Assembly: GCF_005503145.1 (NCBI RefSeq)
Contig: NZ_SCNV01000032.1
Location: 1-64,000, forward strand
From: Burkholderia sp. 4M9327F10
GTDB lineage: Bacteria > Pseudomonadota > Gammaproteobacteria > Burkholderiales > Burkholderiaceae
DNA length: 64,000 nt
Direction: 5' to 3'
Both the position numbers and the translations under genes were made by a program. Under the pieces are notes generated by a model that saw only the letters and a program-made list of their open reading frames with translations, searched no databases and was not told the origin of the DNA. Numbering within the stretch: position 1 is the first letter of the stretch; the number at the start of each line of letters is the position of its first letter. Positions 34,839-44,526 of the stretch are shown here, piece after piece.

Positions 34839-34900
34839 GGCATTGTCCTGTCATGGTGAAGGCAACTCGTCGGGGGCGATCTCCATCGCCACTGGAACAG

Positions 34901-36358
34901 TCAGGAAGCCGTATGTTGTGCGGCCCGTCCGAACAAGGTTCGATCGGCGAACCAGACGGCAAGCATGGTCGCCCCCATCAAAGGGAATAGCACGCCCAGC
35001 AGGACGAGACCGGTCTTCCAGCCACGCATGGGTGGCGCGGCGCGCTCGCGGCCCGGTGCACCCAGCGAGCGTGCCGGGCGGCGCTGCCACCACATCACGC
35101 AACCCGTCGCGGCCATGCCCGCGAGACCCAGCGAAATGAACGCACACAGAATCTGGTTAGCCAAACCGAAATAGCGCCCCATGTGCAGTGAGGTGCCATA
35201 AGAGACGGCCTTCGACACCGCACCGTAGTCGCCATAGCGAATGTCCTTAAGCACAGCACCGCTATATTGGTCGATATAGATCGTGCGCTCCTGCTTTGGG
35301 TCAGACGGAAAGTAGGAAACGGTATAGACCCCTGTTGCGGAGGCGGGCAGCACGATTTCGTAGCCACTCGCGATTCCAAGCGTCCCCATCAGCGCAATCA
35401 CGCGATCCAGCGAAAAGCGTCCTTCGCCCTCGTCGCTGCGCGAGTTGGGCACAGGCACGTTACCGACCGCCCAGGGCGTGGTGGGCAATGGCAGATCGTC
35501 CATCGTCATGCCCGGCATCGATTCCATGCCCGAATCATGATGGGCGGCGTGAGCCGGAACACCTTTTGCCTCGCCCCCCGGCAACGTGGATTGCAGTGGC
35601 AATCCGCCCCACGAGCCGGCCGGGGCGCCGAGACTGGCGCTGGTCGCCAGCGCCTTGAACTGCTTGCCCCACGAACCGGACCACGGCAACCCGGTTAGCA
35701 CGAATGCGAGGGCGCCGAGCGCGAGCCAGATGCCCATTACCGCATGCACACTTTTCCAGAGCGCCCGGCCCTTGAGCGCAAAGCGCGGCCAGAATGCCTC
35801 GCGCAGGGTAGTCGTCCCGCGCGGCCACCACAGCGCGATGCCGGTGCCGATCATGACAAGCGTCCAGCAGGCCGCCAGTTCCATCAACAGCTCGCCCGGC
35901 TTGCCGAGCAGCAACTTGCGATGCAGCATCCGGTCTACCTGCATGAAGCGATGCTCAACGCTCAAGGTGCCAAGCACATCCCCTGTGTAGGGGTTCAGAT
36001 AAACGCTTTGCTTTTCGCCGCCCGGCATGCGAAACACGAATTCGGCGCTGCGTGCCGGGTCCATGTTGATCGCGGCAGTCGCCGCACGTGCACCTTCTGG
36101 CATTGCCTTTTTTGCCCGGACAAGCAGCGCGTCTTCGGTCAACCTCGGCGTGCTTTGCGGTTCGACGACAAGGCGCTCCCGGTACAGCAACGGTTCAAGC
36201 TGCGGTTGAAAGCAGTAGATCGTGCCGGTAATCGCCAGGATCACGAGAAACGGCATCACGAAGAGACCGGCATAGAAGTGCCACCGCCATAGGGTGCGAT
36301 AGCCAGAGCCGGCCGTAGCGCGCGCCGGGGACATGGGATTGGTCGTGGTCACGGACAT
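34901..36358 (-). CDS. PepSY-domain inner-membrane protein (copper/iron-uptake linked)
   Basis: A 485-residue membrane protein of the PepSY-associated TM family, with helices near 23-45, 160-180, 208-228, 390-412 and 445-470. The first helix reads RTLWRWHFYAGLFVMPFLVILAITGTIYCFQPQLEPLLYRE. A His/Met-rich insert between the helices (HAAHHDSGMESMPGMTMDD, about 274-292) suggests copper contact. Such proteins are thought to act as inner-membrane reductases or transport partners for TonB-receptor substrates. It is the third gene after DUF2946 and a TonB receptor, 32 bases after the latter's stop. The same three-gene order occurs in the Bordetella cruR operon. Confidence 0.82.
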   Translation of the reverse strand: MSVTTTNPMSPARATAGSGYRTLWRWHFYAGLFVMPFLVILAITGTIYCFQPQLEPLLYRERLVVEPQSTPRLTEDALLVRAKKAMPEGARAATAAINMDPARSAEFVFRMPGGEKQSVYLNPYTGDVLGTLSVEHRFMQVDRMLHRKLLLGKPGELLMELAACWTLVMIGTGIALWWPRGTTTLREAFWPRFALKGRALWKSVHAVMGIWLALGALAFVLTGLPWSGSWGKQFKALATSASLGAPAGSWGGLPLQSTLPGGEAKGVPAHAAHHDSGMESMPGMTMDDLPLPTTPWAVGNVPVPNSRSDEGEGRFSLDRVIALMGTLGIASGYEIVLPASATGVYTVSYFPSDPKQERTIYIDQYSGAVLKDIRYGDYGAVSKAVSYGTSLHMGRYFGLANQILCAFISLGLAGMAATGCVMWWQRRPARSLGAPGRERAAPPMRGWKTGLVLLGVLFPLMGATMLAVWFADRTLFGRAAQHTAS

Positions 36359-36390
36359 TCAATTCTCCTGATAGGCATAACGTAGACCGC

Positions 36391-38730
36391 TCACATCCGC
36401 AGCTTGCCTTCGACGTAAAACGTGCGGCCCGGATAGGGGTGATAGACGAAGTAGCGCTCATCGAACAGGTTGTCGACACCTACGCCGATCTCGCTCAGCT
36501 TCGAAGGCTTGAACGTGTATTTAAGGTCAGCGACCGTATAGGTACTGGTGCCGCCGAAGACATCCGGATTGGTGTCCGTGTTCGTCAACGTGTTGTATTG
36601 ACGCCCCGAGTAGTGCACGCCCGCGGTGAGCGTCGAGCGTTCGTCAAGGTGGTAGCTCGCAACCAGGTCCGCACGCCACAGCGGAATGCGGTAGAAATAC
36701 TTGCCGACCGTTGCGGGGTTCTGCGCATTGGCGAGAATCTTCGATTGCGTATAGGCCACACTCGTCATCAGATCCAGCCCACGCACCAGGACGTCCTGTC
36801 CCTCGTAGCTTGTCTCGATACCGCGCGAACGTACTTCGCCGATGTTCTGGAAATTCGTGACGTTCGGTACGACCGTCGTATCGGTCTGGCTAAAGATCGT
36901 GTTCTTGACGTCGTCCTGGAACAGCGTGAAGCGAAACAGTCCGTTCCAGTGCGCCCATTCAGCCGTGAGCTCTTTGGAAAGATCGTTTTCCGGTCTCAGG
37001 TTCGGGTTGTTGTTGATGATCGACGACCCGTTGATCTGTCCTTGAAACAGCTCGCTGACGGTCGGAAAACGATAGGCGCGCCCGATCGATGCACGCAAGG
37101 TCAGATCGTTGCTCACGTCGAATGACAGCGAGGCTTTAGGAGAGAAGTGCTGGTCGCTCACGTCGCTATAGGGCAAGCGCGTGGCGCCTAGCGCCTGCGA
37201 CCCGTCGTAGGCTTGCCAGTCTTCATACCGCACGCCGTAGACCAGCTTCCAGCGCGGCAGGAAACGCCACGCGTCCTGGGCGTAGAGCGCCTGGGTCTGC
37301 GTCTTGCCCGCGAACGCATTCGCGAAGCGGGTGCCCGCGCCGTCCTGCCAGTTGAGCGTGTTGTAGGTGGTGTTGTCGAGAAAGTAATTGTCGTAGTGGT
37401 AGCCGAAGGTCAATGCGTGATTCGCGAGACCCGCCTCGGGTACGGGAGGCGTATAGGTCGTCTTCAGATCCAGGGTCTTCCAGCCCGTGCCGTCGCCGAA
37501 CGTCACGGTTCCCGGACCGTTGCCCGGCGCGCCCGAGCTCGCCGTGCGCGCCACGCTGCTGCCGACGTCGTAATAGGAGGCAATCGCTTCACCGTTCCAG
37601 CCTGTCGCATTGCGCGTCTTGAGCGTGAGACCGTACAGCCAGTTTTCGCTGTAGCCCGCACTGGGGGCGAACTCGGCCGCGGGAATCGCATACTCATAGC
37701 CGCCAATGTTGACGTTGCCGCTGTAGACGGGATTGCCGTTGGCATCGCGCAGGAAGGTCGAGGTCTGGCTGTTATAGCTGTGGTGCCAGTAGCCGAGCGT
37801 GAAGCCGCCCTGTAGTGCCGGCGTGAAGTCGTACTGCATCTTCAGCTTGAACTGGTCGTTAATCGAATGCTCTATGCCCTCACCATTCACGCCGAGCACG
37901 GCGGTCGGTGTGTTGGTCTGGTTGTTGTAAAAATACGCACCCGTTACAGGAATGTCGCTGGCTTTGGCCGGTGTGTTCGATTTGGCCAGCGTCCCGAACT
38001 GCAGCGGCTGACTGGTGTTTTCCAGGTGGTTCACGTCGAGCAGGTACGAGAAATTGCCGATCTTGTCGCCGATCGAAGCACTCGTCTCGCTCCCGTTGAA
38101 GTTGCCGTTCACGCCAAACAGGTTGAAATGCTGCGTGAATCCCTTGACGTCCGCCTCGGCCTGAAACTTCGTTGGCATGCGCGTGGTGATGAGCACCGTT
38201 GCACCCAGCGAGTTACCCGGATAAGCCGCGGAAAACGGGCCGTAAATGACACTGACCTGCTGGATCTCATCAGGCGTCACCATCGACCATTCAGGCGGAA
38301 ACGAATAGCTGTTGCCGAGCAGATTGCTTAGCAGCAGGCCGTCCGCGTAAACGAGCCCGCGTGCGCTCTGGCTATTGCTCGTGCCGCGAACGGCAATGAT
38401 CGAATTCAGATCGCCAATAAAACGCTTGCGCACGGCGAGATTGGGCATGTACTGAAGCACATCCTCGCTGTTCACCACATTCCAGTTCTGGAATTGCGCC
38501 GGCGTCACCGTCTCGACGGTCGCAGGAAGATTGGGGTCGACTACTGCGACCGGAGCGGTTGCACTAGCGGTGATCGTGACCGAGGGCAACGTGACATTGC
38601 TAGACGTGCTCTGTGCTTGAGCAAACGAAGGAGCAACCGCGAGCGGCAGCAGGCCGAGCGTGATATGCGAGACGTGACGCGCCCCTCTGCGGGCGCAATG
38701 GGGCCGGCTTCGCAAAGCGAAGTTGAACAT
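36391..38730 (-). CDS. TonB-dependent outer-membrane receptor (probable copper-linked, BfrG-like)
   Basis: A 779-residue receptor. The signal peptide ends near residue 39 (AQAQ). A plug domain follows (SVTITASATAPVAVVDPNLPATVETVTPAQFQNWNVVNSEDVLQYMPNLAVRKR; IYGPFSAAYPGNSLGATVLITTR). A 22-strand barrel ends in the aromatic-rich GRTFYVEGKLRM. It would import a metal complex with TonB energy. The substrate is inferred as copper-related because the gene sits between a DUF2946 leader and a PepSY protein. The 86-base gap upstream, after the DUF2946 stop, is where Rho-dependent termination would occur if the Bordetella mechanism applies. Confidence 0.85.
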   Translation of the reverse strand: MFNFALRSRPHCARRGARHVSHITLGLLPLAVAPSFAQAQSTSSNVTLPSVTITASATAPVAVVDPNLPATVETVTPAQFQNWNVVNSEDVLQYMPNLAVRKRFIGDLNSIIAVRGTSNSQSARGLVYADGLLLSNLLGNSYSFPPEWSMVTPDEIQQVSVIYGPFSAAYPGNSLGATVLITTRMPTKFQAEADVKGFTQHFNLFGVNGNFNGSETSASIGDKIGNFSYLLDVNHLENTSQPLQFGTLAKSNTPAKASDIPVTGAYFYNNQTNTPTAVLGVNGEGIEHSINDQFKLKMQYDFTPALQGGFTLGYWHHSYNSQTSTFLRDANGNPVYSGNVNIGGYEYAIPAAEFAPSAGYSENWLYGLTLKTRNATGWNGEAIASYYDVGSSVARTASSGAPGNGPGTVTFGDGTGWKTLDLKTTYTPPVPEAGLANHALTFGYHYDNYFLDNTTYNTLNWQDGAGTRFANAFAGKTQTQALYAQDAWRFLPRWKLVYGVRYEDWQAYDGSQALGATRLPYSDVSDQHFSPKASLSFDVSNDLTLRASIGRAYRFPTVSELFQGQINGSSIINNNPNLRPENDLSKELTAEWAHWNGLFRFTLFQDDVKNTIFSQTDTTVVPNVTNFQNIGEVRSRGIETSYEGQDVLVRGLDLMTSVAYTQSKILANAQNPATVGKYFYRIPLWRADLVASYHLDERSTLTAGVHYSGRQYNTLTNTDTNPDVFGGTSTYTVADLKYTFKPSKLSEIGVGVDNLFDERYFVYHPYPGRTFYVEGKLRM

Positions 38731-38816
38731 GAAAATTTCCTGAAGGCATTGGACAAGCGGCCGCGCGCGCCTTCAACGGGCGCATCGACAGGCACGGCCA
38801 GCAGCAATAACGACGA

Positions 38817-39182
38817 TCAGGAAACAGCAGGAGGGTCGCGTGGGCGCCCGGAAGGAAAGGCGCCAAGCGGCGTAAAGCGGGTGCTCAGCACTGGCGCGGC
38901 GGCCACGCTGACGAGCACGATCATGGGAAGTGCTGCGGGAGGAATCGAGGGCACCGCCATATGACCCGCCAGCAGATCGCAATAGCCGCAGGCGGCTAGC
39001 GAATCGACAGTGCCTTGTTGATGGTCCGGAGTACCAGGTTGATCGGCAGAGCAGAGCGCGGCAATGGGTTCGTGCGCTTGAGCTGAGACGACCAGTTGAC
39101 TGACGATCGGCGCGAATACGATGAGCCACATGGCGATCAGGCCAAGCCACGCGGTCAGGTATTTGCGGTTGTAGAAGGTCAT
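38817..39182 (-). CDS. DUF2946 leader protein, CruR-like copper-sensing upstream ORF
   Basis: A 121-residue protein, ATG at 39182. It has hydrophobic segments at about 11-33 and 76-98, the CxxC motif CGYC (65-68) followed by His74, a further Cys44, and the C-terminus GRPRDPPAVS. In Bordetella pertussis the DUF2946 protein CruR (Bp2923) is a regulatory upstream ORF. Its nascent CxxC senses copper, and relief of a translation arrest at a C-terminal RAPP motif allows Rho termination before the TonB-receptor gene bfrG. Here RDPP (115-118) occupies the RAPP position, three residues from the end. The downstream genes are likewise a TonB receptor and a PepSY protein. Function by homology is well supported; the variant arrest motif is untested. 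Confidence 0.78.
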   Translation of the reverse strand: MTFYNRKYLTAWLGLIAMWLIVFAPIVSQLVVSAQAHEPIAALCSADQPGTPDHQQGTVDSLAACGYCDLLAGHMAVPSIPPAALPMIVLVSVAAAPVLSTRFTPLGAFPSGRPRDPPAVS

Positions 39183-39404
39183 GTTGTTGGGCGCAATAAC
39201 GCGCCGAAGTCTATCACCTCGAGCCGGACATATCCAGACCGGCCAGCGAGCAGCGTGGCATTTTGACGCATGCCGCCAACCGGCTTCTTTCCCGCGAGGA
39301 AACCCCTGTTGAGGATCGAGAAAACCGCAGGCGCAGGCGCCGTTCACAATGGGGGGCGTCTCTCACACACGCCCAAACGTGATAAGCCCTACTTCCGATC
39401 GCTC

Positions 39405-40379
39405 ATGTCAAACACTCCCTTGAAGGTGGTCTTTCTCGACCGCGCCACCATTTCGCCGCAAACTGTTCTCAAGGCGCTGCCCTTCGCACATTCGCTCGAG
39501 GTGTTCGAGCAGACACCGTCCGACTTGATCGCCGCACGAATCGCCGACGCGGATATCGTCATTGCAAACAAAGTCTGTCTGAACGCAGCAGACCTCAGGC
39601 ATGCCAGGCATCTGAAGATGATCGCTATTGCGGCGACCGGAACTGACAACGTCGATCTGCAGACCTGTCGCGAACTCGGCATTGTGGTGAGCAACATCCA
39701 GAACTACGCCACGCACGCCGTTCCGGAGCATACGTTCGCATTGATCTTCGCATTGCGGCGCAGCCTGGTGGCGTATCGCGACGCTGTACGCGCTGGTCGT
39801 TGGTTGCAGGCGAACCAGTTCTGTTTCTTCGACTTTCCGATCAGGGATCTGCGCGGCTCGACGCTAGGCATCATCGGCGACGGAGCACTGGGACGGGCGG
39901 TTGCCGATATCGGCCGCGCCCTGGGACTCCGCGTTCTGTTCTCGGCGCACAAGGGCCGCGACGACATGGGTTCGCTGTATACGCCGTTGCGCGAGGTGCT
40001 TGAGACTAGCGACATCCTGTCGTTGCATTGCCCACTTACGGCTGCTACACGCAACCTGATCGACGAGCCCGAGTTTCTCCAGATGAGGCGCAAGCCGCTA
40101 CTGATCAACACCGCACGTGGCGGTCTGGTGAACGAGGCCGCGCTGGTGGCGGCACTGAAATCGGGTTTGATATCGGGAGCCGGTTTTGATGTCGTCACGC
40201 AGGAACCCATGCCCGCCAGCCATCCATTTCAGGAAGTGCTTGGCCACCCCGGCTTCCTGCTCACGCCGCACGTGGCGTGGGCAAGCGACGAAGCGATACA
40301 GGCCCTTGCCGACCAGCTTGTCGGGAACATCGCAGCATTTCAGGCCGGCAATCCGCGCAATGTGGTGACAGGCAAGTAA
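39405..40379 (+). CDS. D-2-hydroxyacid dehydrogenase (hydroxypyruvate/glycerate type)
   Basis: A 324-residue NAD-dependent D-isomer dehydrogenase. The Rossmann motif is GIIGDGALGRAVADIGRALG. The catalytic Arg lies in NTARGGLVNE, Glu in DVVTQEPMP and His in TPHVAWAS. The catalytic-domain stretch AATGTDNVDLQTCRELGIVVSNIQNYATHAVPEHTFALIFALRR resembles glycerate/hydroxypyruvate reductases (HprA). The start is ATG 39405. It lies close to a VOC protein and an MFS transporter on the same strand. Confidence 0.85.
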   Translation: MSNTPLKVVFLDRATISPQTVLKALPFAHSLEVFEQTPSDLIAARIADADIVIANKVCLNAADLRHARHLKMIAIAATGTDNVDLQTCRELGIVVSNIQNYATHAVPEHTFALIFALRRSLVAYRDAVRAGRWLQANQFCFFDFPIRDLRGSTLGIIGDGALGRAVADIGRALGLRVLFSAHKGRDDMGSLYTPLREVLETSDILSLHCPLTAATRNLIDEPEFLQMRRKPLLINTARGGLVNEAALVAALKSGLISGAGFDVVTQEPMPASHPFQEVLGHPGFLLTPHVAWASDEAIQALADQLVGNIAAFQAGNPRNVVTGK

Positions 40380-40532
40380 CCGGGTAAACCACCACGCTGC
40401 CGCCGCGCCACCCCGGGGGCGCCATGATGGCGGAGCCTTTCCCGGCAGGAAACCCCGCTTGAGAATCCATCCATTATCACGTCGGCAAATTTGGACCACG
40501 ATGCATGCAGCAAGTTAGACAAGGAGTTGAAC

Positions 40533-40919
40533 ATGCCGTTGATTGACCATCTCGACCATCTAGTCCTCACGTGTGTCGATCCCGATGCGACCAGGAATTT
40601 CTACACGAAGGTGATGCAGATGGAGTTGGAGACCTTCGGCGCGGGGCGTCTCGCGTTTCGTTTCGGCAACCAGAAAATCAATCTTCATGTTCGAGGGGCG
40701 GAATTCGAACCCAAGGCGCACGTCCCTGTGCCTGGCGCACTGGATCTGTGCTTCATCGCCGCTGTTCCGCTCGACGAGGTCATCAGGCACCTGAATCAGG
40801 TTGAATGGCCGATCATCGAAGGGCCGGTCGAACGCACCGGCGCAACCCAGAAGATCCGCTCCGTCTATGTTCGAGATCCCGATCTCAATCTGATCGAGAT
40901 TTCCGAACTCCTGGGCTGA
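40533..40919 (+). CDS. VOC family (glyoxalase/dioxygenase superfamily) protein
   Basis: A 128-residue vicinal-oxygen-chelate protein with two beta-alpha-beta-beta-beta modules. Metal-ligand candidates are His in DHLVLTCVD and Glu near the end (NLIEISEL). The stretch DHLDHLVLTCVDPDATRNFYTKVMQMELETFGAGRLAFRFGNQKINLHVRG is typical of the virulence-protein/lyase-like VOC group. The start is ATG 40533 after AAGGAG. The substrate is unknown. Confidence 0.82.
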   Translation: MPLIDHLDHLVLTCVDPDATRNFYTKVMQMELETFGAGRLAFRFGNQKINLHVRGAEFEPKAHVPVPGALDLCFIAAVPLDEVIRHLNQVEWPIIEGPVERTGATQKIRSVYVRDPDLNLIEISELLG

Positions 40920-41210
40920 AATAGCGCGGCCCGCCACGCCGGAGCAGAGTCCGGCGTGGTTCTTTGCATTTGAGGCGCCATCACGGTAGCCGGCGCTCAA
41001 ACGCAAACGGCTCCATTTCGATCTGTTTGAAAACTTAAGGCGGCGCAACTGAAAGCGTCGTCTTGACCGCACCAGGCATAGAACCGTGGGCGGAACGGCA
41101 GCACCATCCGGTCTATTCAGCAACCGTCTTGCATGGGATCGGAGCGAGTGCTTCGCATGGGACCCGAGTAACGCGCTAAAGCGCCGGCTCTGGTCAACTT
41201 AGGAGACACC

Positions 41211-42668
41211 ATGAGCATCAACGAACTCGACCTGGGCAGCGGCTCACCCGCCCAGCCGGCATCCCATTCGTCAGACCCAGGTACGTCCATCGCCGCAGAT
41301 GCGCAGCCCGCCCATGCTCTTACGCTCGGTGGCTGGATGGACAACATGCCCGTGGGGTCGCTGCATCGATTTGTCGTGTGGGTGATCGGCATCGGTCTGT
41401 TCTTCGACATGTACGAGATCTTTCTCGTCAGCTCGATCGGCACGGCACTACAAGGCGAATACGGTATCGACCGGCACAGCACCGACTTCAAGTTCCTGCT
41501 CGCCTCCGCTTTTATCGGCATGTTCTTCGGTTCGATTTTTCTGGGCAGCATGGCCGACCGTATCGGCCGGCGCAAAGCGTTCCTGTTCAACCTGGCCTGG
41601 TATAGCGCCTTCTCGCTAGTCGGCGCATTCTCCGTGAATGCCGGGATGCTCGTCATCTGCCGCGTACTCACCGGTATCGGCGTGGGAGCAATCTATCCGG
41701 TAGCCGATAGCTTCCTGTCGGAGATTCTGCCGAAGGAGCGCCGCGGCCGGCTGGCCGCGTGGGCTTACACCACTTCGTATGTCGCCGTGCCGCTGGTGGG
41801 ATTCCTGGCGCTATGGCTCAACCCCATGCACTTCGGCATGGTAGCGGGCTGGCGAATCATGCTGGTGATCGGCAGCCTCGGCGCGGTGATGGTGCTGGTC
41901 GTGCAGCACAGGTTGCCCGAAAGCCCGCGCTGGCTTCTGGCTCAGGGACGCACGGATGAGGCGCATGCCATGCTGCGGCGCTTCGCTGAAAGTGCGGGGA
42001 CCGCGATCCCAGGCATTGCACCCGAAGCGACTACAAACCAACACCCGCTGAAGTTGGGTGAGCGGATCACGTTGCTGCGCCGCGCGCCCTACGGCAAACG
42101 CTATCTGATGCTGACCATCTTTCATCTGTTGCAGGGATTCGGTTACTACGGGTTTGGCACGCTAGCCAGCACGGTAGTGAAGAGCCGTGGCTATGACGTC
42201 ACCGACGGGATGCTGTTTATTGCGCTCTCGTTTCTTGGTTATCCGATCGGATCGTTGCTGTCGATTCCTTTGCTCAACTGGATCGAACGGCGGACGCTGG
42301 TGATCGGGTCGATTCTGACTATCGCTGCATGCGGCTTGTGTTTCGCCTATTCGAACAGTTCGGCGCTGATCGTGTGCTTTGGTTTCTTGACGACCTGTGC
42401 GTCGAATGTGTTCAGCAATGCATACCATGTGTACCAGTCTGAGATATTTCCAGCCAGCGTACGTTCCACTGCAATTGGCAGCACTTACTCGCTATCGCGC
42501 ATTGTCAGCGGCATTCTGCCTTTCGTCCTGCTGCCGATTTTGAGCCACCAGGGAGCAGGCGCCATGTTCGGCATCATCGCCGCGGCGCTATTCACGGTGG
42601 CCGTCACGGTACGTGCTCTCGGCCCTCGCACGACACGGCGCAATCAGGATGAAATCAATCCGGTTTAG
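41211..42668 (+). CDS. MFS transporter (sugar/organic-acid type)
   Basis: A 485-residue transporter with a polar N-tail (1-48) and 12 helices. Signature motifs are GSMADRIGRRKAF after helix 2, RVLTGIGVGAIYPVADSFLSEILPKERRGRL, and PESPRWLLAQGRTDEA in the central loop, all of the sugar/aromatic-acid porter group. A clear AGGAGAC site precedes ATG 41211. The preceding dehydrogenase suggests a hydroxy-acid substrate, which is weak evidence. Confidence 0.87.
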   Translation: MSINELDLGSGSPAQPASHSSDPGTSIAADAQPAHALTLGGWMDNMPVGSLHRFVVWVIGIGLFFDMYEIFLVSSIGTALQGEYGIDRHSTDFKFLLASAFIGMFFGSIFLGSMADRIGRRKAFLFNLAWYSAFSLVGAFSVNAGMLVICRVLTGIGVGAIYPVADSFLSEILPKERRGRLAAWAYTTSYVAVPLVGFLALWLNPMHFGMVAGWRIMLVIGSLGAVMVLVVQHRLPESPRWLLAQGRTDEAHAMLRRFAESAGTAIPGIAPEATTNQHPLKLGERITLLRRAPYGKRYLMLTIFHLLQGFGYYGFGTLASTVVKSRGYDVTDGMLFIALSFLGYPIGSLLSIPLLNWIERRTLVIGSILTIAACGLCFAYSNSSALIVCFGFLTTCASNVFSNAYHVYQSEIFPASVRSTAIGSTYSLSRIVSGILPFVLLPILSHQGAGAMFGIIAAALFTVAVTVRALGPRTTRRNQDEINPV

Positions 42669-42678
42669 CCGGGTACGA

Positions 42679-43545
42679 TCAAATCCGCCCTGGGAACCTG
42701 AAAGACAAAGCCGCCCGGAATTTCTCCGCGATCAATCGAAAGCCTTCCGGTGTTGGATGCAGCTCGTTCGCCCACTGGTCCGCTGCAAGCGTTCCCTGGG
42801 TGTCGACCAATACGGCATTGGGCACCGTCGCGCAGAACGCCTGGAGACGCTGCTTGAACTCGATCAGTATTTGCCGCACGATGTCCGAGCCATCCGCCAG
42901 TCCGGTCCACCCGCGGTCATCGAGAGACGGCTTCAACCAGGGCCCCACTGACGGACACGCACCAATGCCAGTTGGAATGGCAAAATCATAAGCGTGCACC
43001 AGCAGCAGCGCCTGAGGCGCGTATTGTTGCCGGATCTGCGCAAGGTCGGCATAGGCTGCGAGTACCACGCCGAGAATATCCGCAAGCAGTTCGTGATCCA
43101 CTCCGCCAAGCGCATCCCCATGCGCCGCGCTGGCATCGCGGAGCCAAAAGCGAAATTGGTTACCAACCAGATCGTCGCCACCGCCGGAGAACATGATGAA
43201 ATCTATGGGTCCATTCAGCGGGTTCTTGAGCGCCGCAATGAGACGGTTCCTTTTTTCGACGCCAAGTAGAGCCGTTGTCGCAGCGCCTATATAGGCAAGC
43301 TTAAGGATGATCGGCTTGGGAGAGCCGAGCTCGGTCAAGCTGTCTCTGACATCCTTAGGGTCGAGGACCGGCAGCGGATAGTCGAACCAGGAGTCGCCGT
43401 CCGCTACGCCAATCAATGGTTTCGCGCCGCCAACAAAAGCACGCATTGCGTGGGCCACAGCCGCCTGATGCTCGGCCTCACGCCGCGCCAGCTCATCCTG
43501 AACCGCCTTCAGATTTCTGACATACACATCGACTTCTGAGTTCAC
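42679..43545 (-). CDS. SGNH/GDSL-like hydrolase
   Basis: A 288-residue protein with SGNH-hydrolase blocks: GDSWFDYP (GDS at 50-52, nucleophile Ser), FSGGGDDLVG (oxyanion block, Asp where Asn is usual, 121-125), and a catalytic DQWANELHPTPEGF (Asp256/His263). There is no signal peptide. The N-terminus is a charged helix. It is convergent with the MFS gene. The substrate is unknown; esterase activity is inferred from the motifs. Confidence 0.7.
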   Translation of the reverse strand: MNSEVDVYVRNLKAVQDELARREAEHQAAVAHAMRAFVGGAKPLIGVADGDSWFDYPLPVLDPKDVRDSLTELGSPKPIILKLAYIGAATTALLGVEKRNRLIAALKNPLNGPIDFIMFSGGGDDLVGNQFRFWLRDASAAHGDALGGVDHELLADILGVVLAAYADLAQIRQQYAPQALLLVHAYDFAIPTGIGACPSVGPWLKPSLDDRGWTGLADGSDIVRQILIEFKQRLQAFCATVPNAVLVDTQGTLAADQWANELHPTPEGFRLIAEKFRAALSFRFPGRI

Positions 43546-44016
43546 TTAGGTTTCCTTATGAATAAACCGTGAATTTTCTCCGACGACTGTGCCGACTGGA
43601 TTCATTGTTCAACTGCAGATGACCGGACCACTCCATACGACTCATAGGGCGGACTCCAGAACTTCATTTCGTGAACGCGCATTGCCGCTCAACGGCCGGC
43701 AACTCGAGACCCTGGTTGCTGGACGCTTACGCTGCATCCTCGCACGTGTCCGCCTGATCCGCCAACGCAAGTTTCACGATCCGTATTGCCGCCCTTGAAG
43801 CCGCCCCGATGAAAGCAATTTGTCATAAACCCAGAGAATGCAGGGAGCGCCGACACGGCTATTAAGCATGCGCCTCATAGCGAGTGCCGTGTCCGCTTAC
43901 GCGAATCCCTTTGCAGACGCCCGGTGTCAGGGTCGTTGATCGCGCAAGCCTCAAGGATCGCCATCGGCACGCCGTTATCCGGGTTGTAACCACAAAAGCT
44001 CAAGCGGGAAGAGACC
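43546..44016. other. Gene-free gap between SGNH gene and small ORF pair
   Basis: This 471-base interval holds no convincing gene. A 69-codon plus-strand frame at 43589-43798 has no ribosome site or recognisable sequence. Promoters for both flanking units are expected here, but none was clear. Confidence 0.4.
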
Positions 44017-44400
44017 ATGGACAGCAATGAGCAACTTCGGCGTGAGTTCTATCGGAACAGCGCTTCCTATTGCAGGGTGATGGGCGTTGTTTCGGCCGTA
44101 ACCTTCGGTCTCTATCGGGTGGAAGGCGGCGGAACCGTCGGTCTGCTTTCTGTGCGCTGGGAAAATCTGGGCAATGAGGTGGTGCCGCAACTGCACGCCT
44201 ACTTCGACAGCTGGCGGGTTCTTGCTTCGTTTTCCGATGTTCTCACCCGCATGAGCGAAGTGGCCGGTACGCCCTGCTCCCCTGAGGCCTTCTGCCAGAT
44301 CCTGCTCGACTGCGGATTCGTCACGCGAGCCGAGCCCGGATCGGGTGACGGCATTCTATTGTCCCGGCAAGGGAACCCGATTCAGGGAAAGGAGGCTTGA
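44017..44400 (+). CDS. Hypothetical protein
   Basis: A 127-residue soluble protein (start ATG 44017 after AGAGACC). It has a mixed alpha/beta pattern (YCRVMGVVSAVTFGLYRVEGGGTVGLLSVRW; PCSPEAFCQILLDCGFVTRAEPGSG), with four cysteines and no signal peptide. I do not recognise it. A second small unknown gene follows 126 bases later, so they may form a unit. Confidence 0.5.
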   Translation: MDSNEQLRREFYRNSASYCRVMGVVSAVTFGLYRVEGGGTVGLLSVRWENLGNEVVPQLHAYFDSWRVLASFSDVLTRMSEVAGTPCSPEAFCQILLDCGFVTRAEPGSGDGILLSRQGNPIQGKEA

Positions 44401-44526
44401 GCGCCCGAGGTGGTTTTTTGCTCAAGTAGAACGCCCTGCTGTTATCGGTTGGCGCCGCCCGGAGTGCGCGGCCGCCGGCTCGGTCAGTCTCAAAGTTTCA
44501 GTCTTAAAAGCAAGGAAATTGTAATC

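Noticed and set aside
43589..43798. 69-codon plus-strand ORF in the SGNH to small-ORF gap
   Set aside because: No ribosome site, no recognisable family, atypical composition.
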